A DNA stretch of 64,000 nucleotides from Quadrisphaera sp. RL12-1S (GTDB taxonomy: Bacteria > Actinomycetota > Actinomycetes > Actinomycetales > Quadrisphaeraceae), in contig NZ_JACNME010000004.1 in NCBI RefSeq assembly GCF_014270065.1, forward strand, positions 248,001-312,000. Direction: 5' to 3'. Shown piece by piece: positions 48,346-57,257 of this stretch; the first letter of the stretch is position 1, and every line of letters begins with the position of its first letter. The notes under the pieces are model-generated. The model worked only from the letters and a program-made list of their open reading frames with translations. It made no database searches and was not told the origin of the DNA. Both the position numbers and the translations under genes were made by a program.

Positions 48346-49383
48346 TCAGAGGAGCGCGAGCGTCGACCCGTGCGGCGCGGCCAGGGCGAGCGGCACGTCG
48401 TCGAGCGAGACGACGAAGCGGCCGTCACCCGGGACCTGCTCCGGCAGGGCGTCGACGAGGTCGGGGAGGACGGCTCGGCCCTCCATCCCCAGGCGGTGCG
48501 CCCCGGCCTCGGCGATGACCGTCCGCACGGCGCCGCGCTCGCCCGGGCTGAGGTAGGCCAGCGCGGCGCTGTGAGTCACCACGACGGCCCCGCGTCCGAG
48601 ACCGGCCACGTCGTCGAGGTGGCGGCGAGCCTGCGCCAGCAGCGGCGCGAGGTCCGTGGTCATGTCACCGGCCACCACGGACGGACGGAGCTCGGCCGCG
48701 ACGTCCAGGGCTCGGCGCAGCCGCTCCTCCCGGTCGACGTGCTCGGGCCAGACGAGGCACTGCAGCCAGCGGCGGGTGTCGACGTCGGACGGGTCGAGGG
48801 GGGAGAGGTCCAGCCCCACGCGCCACGCGACGGCGGGGACGGCGTCCGGCAGCCGCCGCTCCGCCCGCGGCCCGTCCACCGCGCACGGCAGCCCGACCGC
48901 GCTGCCCGCCGACCCGTCGACGACGTGCTCGCGCCCGTCCGGCAGCGCGTACCGGTACCGCCAGGCGTCGTAGAGGAGGCAGAGGCCGGCGCTCGCGCCC
49001 ACCTCGACCACGGCGAGCGGACCGTCGGTGCGCGCCGCCAGCTCGGCGAGGCCCGGCAGCAGCACCGCGCACCGGGCGGCCTCGTTGGTCTGCGTCGAGC
49101 GCTCCAGCAGCGTGTCGCGCACGGCGTCCTCGTGGTCGAGCAGCCACGCGAGCGCTGCACCCGGGGCGTCGACGGGCACGCCGTGCCAGCGCAGCGCGCC
49201 GAACAGCAGGTTCGGCTGGGCCTTCCCAGCAGGCAGCGCGCAGAGGAGCGCGACCGCTGCGTCGTCGGCCTGCACGGCCAGCGCGAGTCGCTCGTAGACG
49301 CGGGAGGATCCAGCGGCCTCGAGCCGGGCGAAGCTCAGGTACCGCCCCCTCACCGCGTGGTGGGGAGTGCCGGTCTGCTCCAC
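48346..49383 (-). CDS. DUF2332-family protein
   Basis: 345 residues. The family pattern is clear: AGKAQPNLLFGALRWHG (about 52-68), then LVEVGASAGL-like VVEVGASAGLCLLYDAW (about 124-140), ending VTHSAALAYLSPGERG (about 269-284). The glycine-rich GASAGL resembles a Rossmann methyltransferase loop, but activity is not known. Divergent from the 49444 gene, 60-base gap. GTG start at 49383; a GTG ten codons in is an alternative. Confidence 0.85.
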   Translation of the reverse strand: MEQTGTPHHAVRGRYLSFARLEAAGSSRVYERLALAVQADDAAVALLCALPAGKAQPNLLFGALRWHGVPVDAPGAALAWLLDHEDAVRDTLLERSTQTNEAARCAVLLPGLAELAARTDGPLAVVEVGASAGLCLLYDAWRYRYALPDGREHVVDGSAGSAVGLPCAVDGPRAERRLPDAVPAVAWRVGLDLSPLDPSDVDTRRWLQCLVWPEHVDREERLRRALDVAAELRPSVVAGDMTTDLAPLLAQARRHLDDVAGLGRGAVVVTHSAALAYLSPGERGAVRTVIAEAGAHRLGMEGRAVLPDLVDALPEQVPGDGRFVVSLDDVPLALAAPHGSTLALL

Positions 49384-49443
49384 AGCGGCAGTGGACCAGG
49401 CGACCGCCGCGGGGCGACACTCCCCGCTGTGCAGGGGAACCGC

Positions 49444-50109
49444 GTGACCTCAGCAGCGTCCGCCGTCGTCCTGGACCTGGTGCGGGCGGCCGCCGATGAC
49501 GGGCTGCTCGACGACGTCGGCTCGCTCGCCGACGGGCTGACCGTCCGCGGCTGGCGGCGCCACCGGCGCGGCGGCGTGTGGGTGCTCGACCACCCTTCCG
49601 ACCTGACCACCTGGACGTCGCTGACCCCGCCGACCCTTTCGGTGCACCTCGGCTCAGCGGACGACGACGCCGCCCGCGCGGCGCTGGCCGACATGCTCGT
49701 CCGACTCGAGGAGGTCCTCGGTGTCCCGCCGCAGCGGGACGCCAGCCACGAGCCTGACCAGTTCTCGGCGTTCTGGGCCCCGGAGGAGGTCCCGGGCCTG
49801 CACGTGTCCGCGACGCTCCACCCCGCGGCGTCGGCCTTGGTGCGCAACGGCGACGACACCGCGCCGGAGGCGTGGCTGCAGGTGCAGGTGCTGCGCGAGG
49901 GGGGCGCCGGCGAGGCGGACGAGCACGACCCGGAGCGCGCTCGCCGCCTCGCGCGGGAGGGGACGGCGGTCGAGCGCTGGTACCTGGCCGGTCAGCGCGC
50001 GTTGCCGCCCGACGCGGTCGCGGCATTGGAGGAGGACGACGACCCGCTCGTCGTCAGCGCCGTCCACGGCCACGCTCACATCCGTGCCTTCGTCGCCGGC
50101 AGCGCCTGA
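49444..50109 (+). CDS. Hypothetical acidic protein
   Basis: 221 residues from GTG 49444, with GCAGGGGAA upstream. Soluble, acidic, no membrane segment. Noticeable parts: TVRGWRRHRRGGVWVLDHPSD (about 37-57, described by position), TPPTLSVHLGSADDDAARAA, and a C-terminal GHAHIRAFVAG. No family recognised. Its last 34 bases overlap, tail to tail, a small gene on the other strand. Confidence 0.65.
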   Translation: MTSAASAVVLDLVRAAADDGLLDDVGSLADGLTVRGWRRHRRGGVWVLDHPSDLTTWTSLTPPTLSVHLGSADDDAARAALADMLVRLEEVLGVPPQRDASHEPDQFSAFWAPEEVPGLHVSATLHPAASALVRNGDDTAPEAWLQVQVLREGGAGEADEHDPERARRLAREGTAVERWYLAGQRALPPDAVAALEEDDDPLVVSAVHGHAHIRAFVAGSA

Positions 50110-50300
50110 GCCCGCTTCCTGACGGCCGCCGACAGCGGCCAGCGGTTCCGCAGGGGGAGCGCCGCCAGGGCGAGCAGCCCCAGCAGCAGGCGGACCAGGA
50201 CGACGACGACCTCGCCCACGGCGCGCCACGCGCGGCGCGGGCGTGCGGGCTGGGCGCGCGGCACGGGAGGGGCGGTCAGGGCGGCGGCGTTCATGCTCAC
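50076..50300 (-). CDS. Small single-pass membrane protein
   Basis: 74 residues from GTG 50300 (or ATG 50294). Pro/Ala-rich head, basic RPRRAWRA (about 20-27), then one hydrophobic helix VVVVLVRLLLGLLALAALP (about 31-49), and a basic tail. A GAGGAC site precedes the start. The 34-base antiparallel overlap with the previous gene lowers confidence, but the helix and ribosome site favour a real gene. Confidence 0.45.
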   Translation of the reverse strand: MSMNAAALTAPPVPRAQPARPRRAWRAVGEVVVVLVRLLLGLLALAALPLRNRWPLSAAVRKRAQALPATKARM

Positions 50301-50519
50301 GTCCTCGACGCCAGGAAGGCGACCCGGTGGCCCGGTAGCGCCGAAGGTCGATCATCCCTCGTCCGCGGGTTCGACCTCCGGACCGGCCGTCAGGGCGAGC
50401 ACCTGCTCGCGGGTCACCTGGCCCTCGGCGGTCCCGCGTGATGCTCACACCGCGGCGCAGAGATCATCGCGACCGTGAACCACCGAGGCGCGGCGTGCGT
50501 CAGAGGAGGTGTGAGGAGC

Positions 50520-51098
50520 GTGGACCCGGCGACCGCCGACGACGCGGCGCTGCTGCGCGCCAGCGCTCGCGGCGACGCGGCGGCGTTCGCTGAGCTCTAC
50601 GACCGGCTGGCCCCGATGGTGCTCGTGCGCTTGCGGCGGCGGTGCGCTGACGAGGACGTCGTCGTCGACGTTCTGCAGGAGGCCTTCAGCGCCACCTGGC
50701 GCGCAGCGGGGACGTGGGACGGGCGGGGTGAGGTGGCCGCGTGGGTGTGGACCATCGCCGCCCGCCGGCTCGTCGACGCGTTCCGGCGGCGCGCCGTGCG
50801 GGAGCGTGCGGCGTCGGTGGCCCACCACGGCCACGACGAGCTGGAGCACCTGCACGCGACATCGGGGGCCCGGGCGTGGGTCTCCTCGGCGGAGGAGGAC
50901 GTGGTGGACACCACCTTGACCGGCCCGCTGGCCGCAGCGGTGGAGGGCCTGTCACCGGAGCTGCGGGCGGTCCTGCAGGCGACGGTGCTGGACGGGCTGA
51001 GCACCCGCGAGGCGGCGGTGCTCCTGGGTGTGCCGGAGGGCACGGTGAAGACGCGGGCCATGCGTGCCCGCACGCAGCTGAGGGCGGCGATGGCATGA
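50520..51098 (+). CDS. ECF-type RNA polymerase sigma factor
   Basis: 192 residues from GTG 50520, ten bases after AGGAGG; GTG 50475 would add 15 residues. Region 2: AAFAELYDRLAPMVLVRLRR (about 20-39) and VVDVLQEAFSATWRAA (about 47-62). Region 4: LSPELRAVLQATVLDGLSTR, then EAAVLLGVPEGTVKTRAMRA (about 165-184). It heads a five-gene operon (anti-sigma, ABC ATPase, permease, membrane protein), each junction a 4-base overlap. Expected to control the exporter. Confidence 0.9.
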   Translation: MDPATADDAALLRASARGDAAAFAELYDRLAPMVLVRLRRRCADEDVVVDVLQEAFSATWRAAGTWDGRGEVAAWVWTIAARRLVDAFRRRAVRERAASVAHHGHDELEHLHATSGARAWVSSAEEDVVDTTLTGPLAAAVEGLSPELRAVLQATVLDGLSTREAAVLLGVPEGTVKTRAMRARTQLRAAMA

Positions 51099-52147
51099 GC
51101 AGCAGCGGTGCAGAGCAGCAGCCGTGGCACGCGAGCCCCGCGCTGCTGGTCGCCTTCTCGCTGGGTCGTGCCCGTCTCGCCGACGCCTGGAGCGTTGAGG
51201 CCCACCTCGCCTCGTGCGGCCCGTGCCGGGCCGAGCTCGCGCGGGTGGTCGCTCAGGACGACGACGACCGCCGCGTGCTGGCGCTGGCGCGCGAGCGGGT
51301 GCTCGTGACCCCTCCGCAGCCCGCGGACGTGGGGGTCACAGCGGTGCCCGGGCGCCTGCGCGCCGGCGCCCGCCAGGTGCTCGCCCGCTCGGGTGCACCC
51401 TGGCACCTGCGCTGGGCGCTGCGCCCGACGTCACTGGGTGCTGTCGCCCTCGCGGTGGCGGCGGCTGTCGCCTTCGCGGGTGTGACGCACCGGGTGGTGA
51501 GCCCGGAGAGCGGCACCGCGTGGCTGCTGTGGGCCCTGGCCCCCGCGGTGCCGGTGGCGGGCGTGGCGCTGAGCTCGGTCGCCGCGGGGGCGGAGCACGA
51601 GGTGGAGCTGTCGACGCCGTCGGCGGGGTGGCGTCTGGTGCTGTGGCGGACCCTGGCCGTGCTGGCCGCTGCGGTGCCGATGGCGCTGGTCGGGGGGCTG
51701 CTGATCACGGCGGTCACCGGGCCGGGGCCCGCGGAGGTCCTCGCCGGCACCCCTGGGGTGTCCGGGGCGTGGCTGCCTGTGCTGTGGCTGCTGCCCGCGC
51801 TGGCGCTCACCGCCACGGCGCTGGCGGTGGGCACGTGGCTGCCGCTGGCGCGGTCGGCGGTGCTGGTCGGCCTCGCGTGGGTCTTCGCGGTGGTCGGGGT
51901 GCCGGTGCTGCAGCCCGGCGAGCCAGCGGGCGGGGCGCTGCGCGTGGCCGACGGGGTGGTGCCCGGTCAGCTCGGTGCACCTGGACCCGTTGACGCGGCG
52001 TGGTCCGTGCACCTGCTCAGCGGGTGGGCGCAGCCGCTGTGGCTGCTGGTCCTCGCCGCGGCGCTGGCCGTGGTGCTGGTCCGGCGAGACGCGCTCGGGA
52101 CCCCGTCGGGGAGGTCGCGGTGGCGAGAGGGAGGTGGAGCGGCGTGA
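51095..52147 (+). CDS. Zinc-finger (zf-HC2) membrane anti-sigma factor
   Basis: 350 residues. The N-terminal anti-sigma zinc motif is VEAHLASCGPCRAEL (about 34-48, H-x3-C-x2-C). After a cytoplasmic linker there are about six transmembrane segments (about 115-335), more than the single helix of classical RsiW-type anti-sigmas. Start ATG overlaps the sigma stop (ATGA). Presumed to hold the adjacent sigma factor; the multi-pass part may sense envelope or exporter state (inference). Confidence 0.85.
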   Translation: MSSSGAEQQPWHASPALLVAFSLGRARLADAWSVEAHLASCGPCRAELARVVAQDDDDRRVLALARERVLVTPPQPADVGVTAVPGRLRAGARQVLARSGAPWHLRWALRPTSLGAVALAVAAAVAFAGVTHRVVSPESGTAWLLWALAPAVPVAGVALSSVAAGAEHEVELSTPSAGWRLVLWRTLAVLAAAVPMALVGGLLITAVTGPGPAEVLAGTPGVSGAWLPVLWLLPALALTATALAVGTWLPLARSAVLVGLAWVFAVVGVPVLQPGEPAGGALRVADGVVPGQLGAPGPVDAAWSVHLLSGWAQPLWLLVLAAALAVVLVRRDALGTPSGRSRWREGGGAA

Positions 52148-53037
52148 CCGGACATGGGGACGACGTGCTGGTGGAGGTGTCCGACCTGGTGGTGGTGCTG
52201 GGCCGGGGGAAGAAGCAGCGGCGGGCCGTGGACGGGCTCGACCTGCGCCTCAGCGCGGGCGTGCACGGCCTGCTCGGCCCCAACGGGGCGGGCAAGACCT
52301 CGCTGGTCCGCGTGCTGGCCACCGTGTTGCCGCCGTCCGGCGGTGGGGTCAGCACGCTGGGCGTGGACGTCCGCGATGTCCACCGCCGTCGTCAGCTGCG
52401 CCGGCAGATCGGCTACCTGCCGCAGGCCTTCGGCTACTACCCGCGGTTCACCGTGCGCGAGTTCGTCGAGTACTTCGCCTGGCTCAAGGAGGTGCCCGCC
52501 GCGCGCGCCGGCGTCGCCGTCGACACCGCTCTCGAGCGCGTCGGTCTGGCCGACCGCGCCGGTGACCGCATGAAGTCGCTGTCCGGCGGCATGCTGCGCC
52601 GCGCCGGCGTGGCGCAGGCGCTCGTCAACGACCCGCGGGTGCTCCTGCTCGACGAGCCGACCGCCGGCCTCGACCCCGAGCAGCGCGTCGCGTTCCGGGC
52701 GCTGCTGCGCGAGCTGGCGCTCGACGCCGCCGTCGTCGTCTCCACGCACCTCGTGGAGGACGTCGCCGGCGCCTGCACGCACGTCGTCCTCATGGAGGCC
52801 GGGAAGGTGGTCGCCACCGGCACGCCGGCGGGCCTCGCCGACGCCGGCCGCCGCGGTGGCGCTGAGAACGACGACGAGAGGGGTGCGGTCGCCGACGACG
52901 GCCTGGCCTCCGCCATCGAGCGCGGCTACACCGGCGTGCTGCGCGCGGCCCGCGTGCGCGGCGACGGAGCACCGGTCGTGCTGCCCGAGCCCGCCACGCC
53001 GATCACGAGCGGGCCTGCGCCGGGAGCGGACTCGTGA
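52144..53037 (+). CDS. ABC transporter ATP-binding protein
   Basis: 297 residues. Walker A GPNGAGKTS (about 45-53), Q-loop LPQAFGYYPRF (about 94-104), signature LSGGMLRR (about 147-154), Walker B VLLLDEPTAGLD (about 168-179) and switch His in STHLVED (about 199-205). Closest to the exporter class seen with two-gene ABC permeases. C-terminal tail of about 60 residues is acidic and disordered. GTG start overlaps the anti-sigma stop; the permease gene overlaps its own stop. Confidence 0.92.
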   Translation: MTGHGDDVLVEVSDLVVVLGRGKKQRRAVDGLDLRLSAGVHGLLGPNGAGKTSLVRVLATVLPPSGGGVSTLGVDVRDVHRRRQLRRQIGYLPQAFGYYPRFTVREFVEYFAWLKEVPAARAGVAVDTALERVGLADRAGDRMKSLSGGMLRRAGVAQALVNDPRVLLLDEPTAGLDPEQRVAFRALLRELALDAAVVVSTHLVEDVAGACTHVVLMEAGKVVATGTPAGLADAGRRGGAENDDERGAVADDGLASAIERGYTGVLRAARVRGDGAPVVLPEPATPITSGPAPGADS

Positions 53038-54374
53038 CCTGGCAGCGGGTGACCGCCCTGGAGTGGCGGCGCACCGGCGGCCCCCTGCTCCTGGTCGCCC
53101 TGGCACTCACCGGCACGGTGCTCTTCGCCAGCAGGCAGCGACCCTTCAGCACCTGGTCGAGCTGGTCCTCGACGGTCGCCAGCGCCCTCGAGGTCGTCTC
53201 GAGCCACGGCATCGTGCTCGGGCCTGTCGTCGCGACGGCCGCCGCCTGGGTGGCCGGGCGCGAGCGGCGCCGCCGGATGGGCGACCTCCTGGCCAGCACC
53301 GCCCGGCCGTCCTGGCAGCGCAGGCTGGCCACCTCGGGCGCGGTGACCGCGGCGCTTCTGGCAGGCTGGCTGGCGCAGACCGCGGCCGTCGTGGGAGGCG
53401 TCTACCCGTCGGTCTCGTACTGGGGCGGACGGTGGTGGGCGACGCTGCTGCTCCTGGCGCTCGGCACGGTGCTCTGCGCCGCCATCGGCTCCGCCGTCGG
53501 GCGCTGGGTGCCCGGCCGCCTCGCACCGCCGGCCCTCGGCATCGCGCTCTACGTCGCCAGCGCCTTCCCGCTCTACTCCGGCTCGCGCTGGGCGCAGATG
53601 GTCCCGTTCGCGCCGCTCGGCGTCTTCGACGGCCAGCAGCTGGCGGCCGCAGTGGTCCCGCTGGCTGCTGCCTGGGCCGTGTGCCTCGTCGTGCTGGTGG
53701 GTGTCGTCGCGATCGGCGGCCGGCGTCACTGGAGGGTGGCCGCCGCGGTCACGGCGGTGGCGCTGGCGTGCGGGGTGGCGTTGCAGGTGCTGCCCCACCA
53801 CACCGCGGACCTGCGCTCGCAGGCGGGGAGCGTCCAGTACTCGTGGGTCGTGCCAGACCCCGGTGCCACGGCCCTCGTGTGCACCGACGACGCGCCCGTG
53901 GTCTGCGTGCAGCGCGTCCACGCCAGCCTCCTTCCCGAGGTGACGACCGTCGCGAGGCAGCAGCTGCAGGTGGTCGGGCGCTACCTGCCGGTCGACCGCG
54001 CCGAGGAGCTCGACTGGGGTGTGACCCCGGCGAGCGGTGTGCTGCCGCTGATCAACCTGTCGGGACTGGGCCGTCCGTACCGCGCCGGCTGGGACGAGCA
54101 GAACGCCCAGCAGTGGGCCGACACCAACCTCAGCTCGTTGACCAACTTCTTCTGCCCTGGGATGGAGCAGCGCTTCCCGGCCTGGGCCATCACCGTGAGC
54201 GACACCGCCCAGAGGTTGCTGGGGCAGCCGGCGTTCGCCGAGGACGAGCGCGGCGCAGCCCTCGCCACCCGGCTCGAAGCGGACCCGGAACAGGCCCGCG
54301 CGTGGATGACCGCCTTCGTGCCGGCGTCGCGCAGCTGCGACGAGGCCGAGCTCGAGCGGCTGGCCGCCTGGTGA
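53034..54374 (+). CDS. ABC transporter permease with large extracytoplasmic domain
   Basis: 446 residues. Six transmembrane segments (about 15-250) are followed by an extracytoplasmic domain of about 180 residues with four cysteines: two in the CTDDAPVVC loop (near 284-292), one in NFFCPG (near 373) and one in RSCDEAE (near 433). That domain is unlike ordinary permease loops. It suggests a sensing or substrate-binding head; I do not recognise it. GTG start overlaps the ATPase stop. Confidence 0.8.
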   Translation: MTWQRVTALEWRRTGGPLLLVALALTGTVLFASRQRPFSTWSSWSSTVASALEVVSSHGIVLGPVVATAAAWVAGRERRRRMGDLLASTARPSWQRRLATSGAVTAALLAGWLAQTAAVVGGVYPSVSYWGGRWWATLLLLALGTVLCAAIGSAVGRWVPGRLAPPALGIALYVASAFPLYSGSRWAQMVPFAPLGVFDGQQLAAAVVPLAAAWAVCLVVLVGVVAIGGRRHWRVAAAVTAVALACGVALQVLPHHTADLRSQAGSVQYSWVVPDPGATALVCTDDAPVVCVQRVHASLLPEVTTVARQQLQVVGRYLPVDRAEELDWGVTPASGVLPLINLSGLGRPYRAGWDEQNAQQWADTNLSSLTNFFCPGMEQRFPAWAITVSDTAQRLLGQPAFAEDERGAALATRLEADPEQARAWMTAFVPASRSCDEAELERLAAW

Positions 54375-55012
54375 GGGGGCTGGGCGGTCTGAGGGGCGCC
54401 TGGCTGCACGCCCGCGCGCGGCACGTGCCCGAGGCGCTGGTGGCGCTCGTCGTCGTCGTCCTCGTGGCGGCGTGGTGCGCGGACGCGCTGAGCCACAGCC
54501 CGCGCTTCGACGGACCCCGCGCCCGACCGCCGGTGGTGGTCGGGGCGGCGCTCGCGGGGGCGCTGCTGGTGCTGGCGACCCTCGCGGGCTCGGACACCGC
54601 CCTGGAGCGCAGCGCGGCGCGGACCACGGCGTGGTGGCGCGGCGCGCACGCGGTGCTCGCCGTGGGGCTGGCCGCGGGGGTGCTGGTGCTCGCCGTGCTG
54701 CCCGACCCGTGGCAGTTCGGCGCGGTGGCCATGGCGCGCAACGCCTCGGGCTTCGCGGGCATCGCGCTGGCGTCGGCGGCGCTGCTGCCGGCACGGGCGG
54801 CGTGGGCGCCGGTGTTCGGGTACGGGACGGTCGTCTACCTCGCCGCACCCAAGCCGACCGTCGACGCCGCGGGGTGGTGGGCGTGGCCGACGGTGTCCGG
54901 TGTCCCTGCCGACTCCGGCCCGGCGCTGGCCTCCGCGCTCGCGGTGCTGGCCGTGGGTGTGCTGCTCTACGCGGCGCGGGGCCCGCGGCCGGTGGCGCCC
55001 GAGGTCGTCTGA
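54371..55012 (+). CDS. Multi-pass membrane protein of the ABC operon
   Basis: 213 residues from GTG 54371, overlapping the permease stop (GTGA). About six hydrophobic segments, with HSPRFDGPRARP between the first two. No family recognised. Coupled translation makes it the likely second membrane subunit of the exporter or an accessory part. Confidence 0.7.
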   Translation: MRGLGGLRGAWLHARARHVPEALVALVVVVLVAAWCADALSHSPRFDGPRARPPVVVGAALAGALLVLATLAGSDTALERSAARTTAWWRGAHAVLAVGLAAGVLVLAVLPDPWQFGAVAMARNASGFAGIALASAALLPARAAWAPVFGYGTVVYLAAPKPTVDAAGWWAWPTVSGVPADSGPALASALAVLAVGVLLYAARGPRPVAPEVV

Positions 55013-55105
55013 AGAAGATCGCGTCTCGGTGGACGTTCCGCGCTGCGCCGGACATGTAGAGGTGCGCGCACGTCCCGACCACCCAGCCACCCCAGGAGCC
55101 GTCCG

Positions 55106-55804
55106 ATGGCGACCCACCTCCTTCCCCCGCCCCGAGACCATGATGACGACGGCCTCGACGAGCTGCTCGCGCAGACTGCCCCGTCCGCGGCCAGCGGGGA
55201 CGACGTCGACGCCCACGTCCAGGCGCTGCTGCAGGCGACCCGGCCCGGCGCTGTCACGCCGATCTCGGGCGGACGCCGCCGCAGTCTCCGGCGACGCCTC
55301 GCGCTCGGTGCCGGTGCTGTGGTGCTCGCCGCGTCCGGAGCGTCGATGGCCGCTGCGGACGATGACAGCCCGCAGAGCTTCAAGGACGAGACGGCCGGCT
55401 GGACCCTGTCGTCGACCACCGACCACATGACGCCGGGACGGTGCGCGGCAGTGGGCTTCGACCTCGACGCCGACCGCGGCTCCGCCGAGGACCCCGCCTT
55501 CCAGTCGGCCCTCGCCTACGTGGCGTCCCTGTCCGTCGAGGACATCGACCCCACAGCGGAGTTCTCGGAGGGACGCCAGGAGATGGTGACCGAGGTTGGA
55601 GCGGACGGGAAGGAGATCCGCACCGTCACACGCGCGGAGATGTTCGGCGACGAGGACGTCCTGGGCGACGCCTACGGCGACACGATCTGGAACATGATCG
55701 GCGCCCACCTCGCCGCTCAGGGGATGGAGACGGGCCAGTGGGCCTCAGGCAGCGTGGCGCGACTCTGCCAGGCACCGGTGAGCGACGGCGGGGGCTCGCG
55801 ATGA
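55106..55804 (+). CDS. Hypothetical membrane-anchored protein coupled to a sigma gene
   Basis: 232 residues. Acidic cytoplasmic N terminus (DDDGLDELL, about 13-21), basic GRRRSLRRR, one transmembrane helix (about 65-83) and an extracytoplasmic part of about 150 residues with two cysteines (about 112 and 225). The stop overlaps the ATG of the frameshifted sigma gene. The topology resembles a membrane anti-sigma or sensor without known motif. Start ATG 55106; ribosome site GGAGCCGTCCG upstream is moderate. Confidence 0.65.
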   Translation: MATHLLPPPRDHDDDGLDELLAQTAPSAASGDDVDAHVQALLQATRPGAVTPISGGRRRSLRRRLALGAGAVVLAASGASMAAADDDSPQSFKDETAGWTLSSTTDHMTPGRCAAVGFDLDADRGSAEDPAFQSALAYVASLSVEDIDPTAEFSEGRQEMVTEVGADGKEIRTVTRAEMFGDEDVLGDAYGDTIWNMIGAHLAAQGMETGQWASGSVARLCQAPVSDGGGSR

Positions 55805-56345
55805 GCCGCCCGGACACCGGTCCCGCTATCCGGCTCACCGCCGCGGTGCAGGCGCACGGCTCGGACGTGCTGGCCTACCTGCAGCGCCGCGTCCGCCCCA
55901 CCGAGGACGCCGCCGACCTGCTCTCGGAGGTCTTCGTCATCGCCTGGCGCAGGGTCGACCACCTCCCGGCCGCCGACGAGCCGCTGCGCATGTGGCTCTT
56001 CGTCACCGCCCGCAACGTGCTGGCCAACCACGTGCGCGGCGCGCGACGCGCGGATGACCTCGCCGCCGCCCTGCGCACCCAGCTGGCGGAGCAGCTCCGG
56101 ACGCGACCGCCGTCGTCGTCCTCCCTGTCATCGGTCAGCGTCGAGGAGGCGCTCGACGCCTTGCCGCCGCCCAACGCGAGCTCGTGCGCCTGGTGCACTG
56201 GGAGGGCTTCTCGATCGCCGAGGCGGCGCAGATGACCGACGTCACGCCCTCCACCGCCCGCAGCCGCTACGCCGCAGCGCGCGCGACGCTCGCCGCGAGG
56301 CTCAAGCCGGCCCGGCCGCCGGTCGCGGTGGTGAGCAGCTCGTGA
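55801..56345 (+). pseudogene. ECF-type sigma factor interrupted by a frameshift
   Basis: The first frame encodes region 2 (VLAYLQRRVRPTEDAADLLS, then EVFVIAWRRVDHLP, about residues 22-55) and region 2/4 linker, up to EEALDALPP. It then loses similarity and stops at 56235. One base back, from about 56172, the other frame continues with region 4 (QRELVRLVHWEGFSIAEAAQ, then TPSTARSRYAAARATL) to TGA 56343-56345. A single missing base in the GCCGCCGCCC run 56162-56172 explains it. Either a real inactivating mutation or a sequencing error in a GC run. Confidence 0.85.
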
Positions 56346-56368
56346 GCCCTCCAGCCCACACCAGGTCG

Positions 56369-57217
56369 TCAGGTAGCCATCCACGCGAGCGTCCACTGCC
56401 GGCGCAAGAGCGGCTCGGGACCGGACGGCTCCCCGCGCACCAGTGCCGACAGGCGCAGGCTCGTGCGGCACCGCGCGAGCAGCAGGCCCCGGTCGATCTC
56501 CGCGTCGGGCGTCCCAGCCGCAGACGCGACGGTCATCGCGCGCGGGCCTCCCAGGGAGACCGCCAGGCCCTCGACGTCAAGGCTGGCTGGGCCGCGGCCA
56601 GCGTCGGCCCAGTCCAGGACCCCACTGAGGCGCCCACCGGCCACGAGCAGGTGCTCGCCCTTGAGGTCGCCGTGGACGAGCACCTGTCGGTCGATGCGCG
56701 GGCCTTCCGTGGACGCCCTCGCGCCGGGACCCACCAGCCAGCTCGCCGCACTGTCGAGACCCAGGGCTCGGCATGCCCGCTCGGCGTTCCCCACCAGCGT
56801 GGGAAGGTCGGGAAGCGCCAGCGACGGGAGTCCCCGGACGATCCCTTCCTCCTCAGCCGCGCCGCGCAGCGCCGCCATGACTCCGACCAGGTCGCTGTCG
56901 ACGGCGCCCGCCGGACCGGGAGCTGCTTCGTCCACAGGTTCCCCGGCCAGCCGCTCGTCCAGGGTCCAGGCCAGCCCGCGCCAGGTGCCCGAACCGGCGC
57001 TGCGCGGGGCGAGAACCGCCGTGCGGTCCCGCAGGAACTGGCGCAGCTGGACCTCCCTGTGCAGACGATCGCTGCCCTCTGCGTTCGATGCACAGCGCAG
57101 CACGTGCGTCCGCTCGACCCACCAGGACCGGTGGTCGCCGCCGCTGCTGGTGGGCGCCACTCGCACCGGCCGACCGATCGCCGTCGATGCCAGCTCGACC
57201 GCGTCCTGCAGGTCCAC
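56369..57217 (-). CDS. APH-fold phosphotransferase
   Basis: 282 residues. HGDLKGEHLL (about 180-189) is the catalytic loop, with the usual Asn replaced by His (H-x-D-x4-H), and LDWADAGRG (about 198-206) the metal-binding aspartate loop. N-lobe: TSSGGDHRSWWVE (about 23-35). The changed Asn might alter catalysis. Substrate unknown; third APH-like gene here. Divergent (40 bases) from a nucleotidyltransferase gene. Confidence 0.8.
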   Translation of the reverse strand: MDLQDAVELASTAIGRPVRVAPTSSGGDHRSWWVERTHVLRCASNAEGSDRLHREVQLRQFLRDRTAVLAPRSAGSGTWRGLAWTLDERLAGEPVDEAAPGPAGAVDSDLVGVMAALRGAAEEEGIVRGLPSLALPDLPTLVGNAERACRALGLDSAASWLVGPGARASTEGPRIDRQVLVHGDLKGEHLLVAGGRLSGVLDWADAGRGPASLDVEGLAVSLGGPRAMTVASAAGTPDAEIDRGLLLARCRTSLRLSALVRGEPSGPEPLLRRQWTLAWMAT

Positions 57218-57257
57218 AGGGCTGACTCCTCACCTCGGGCTGGGCCACGCTAGTCCC

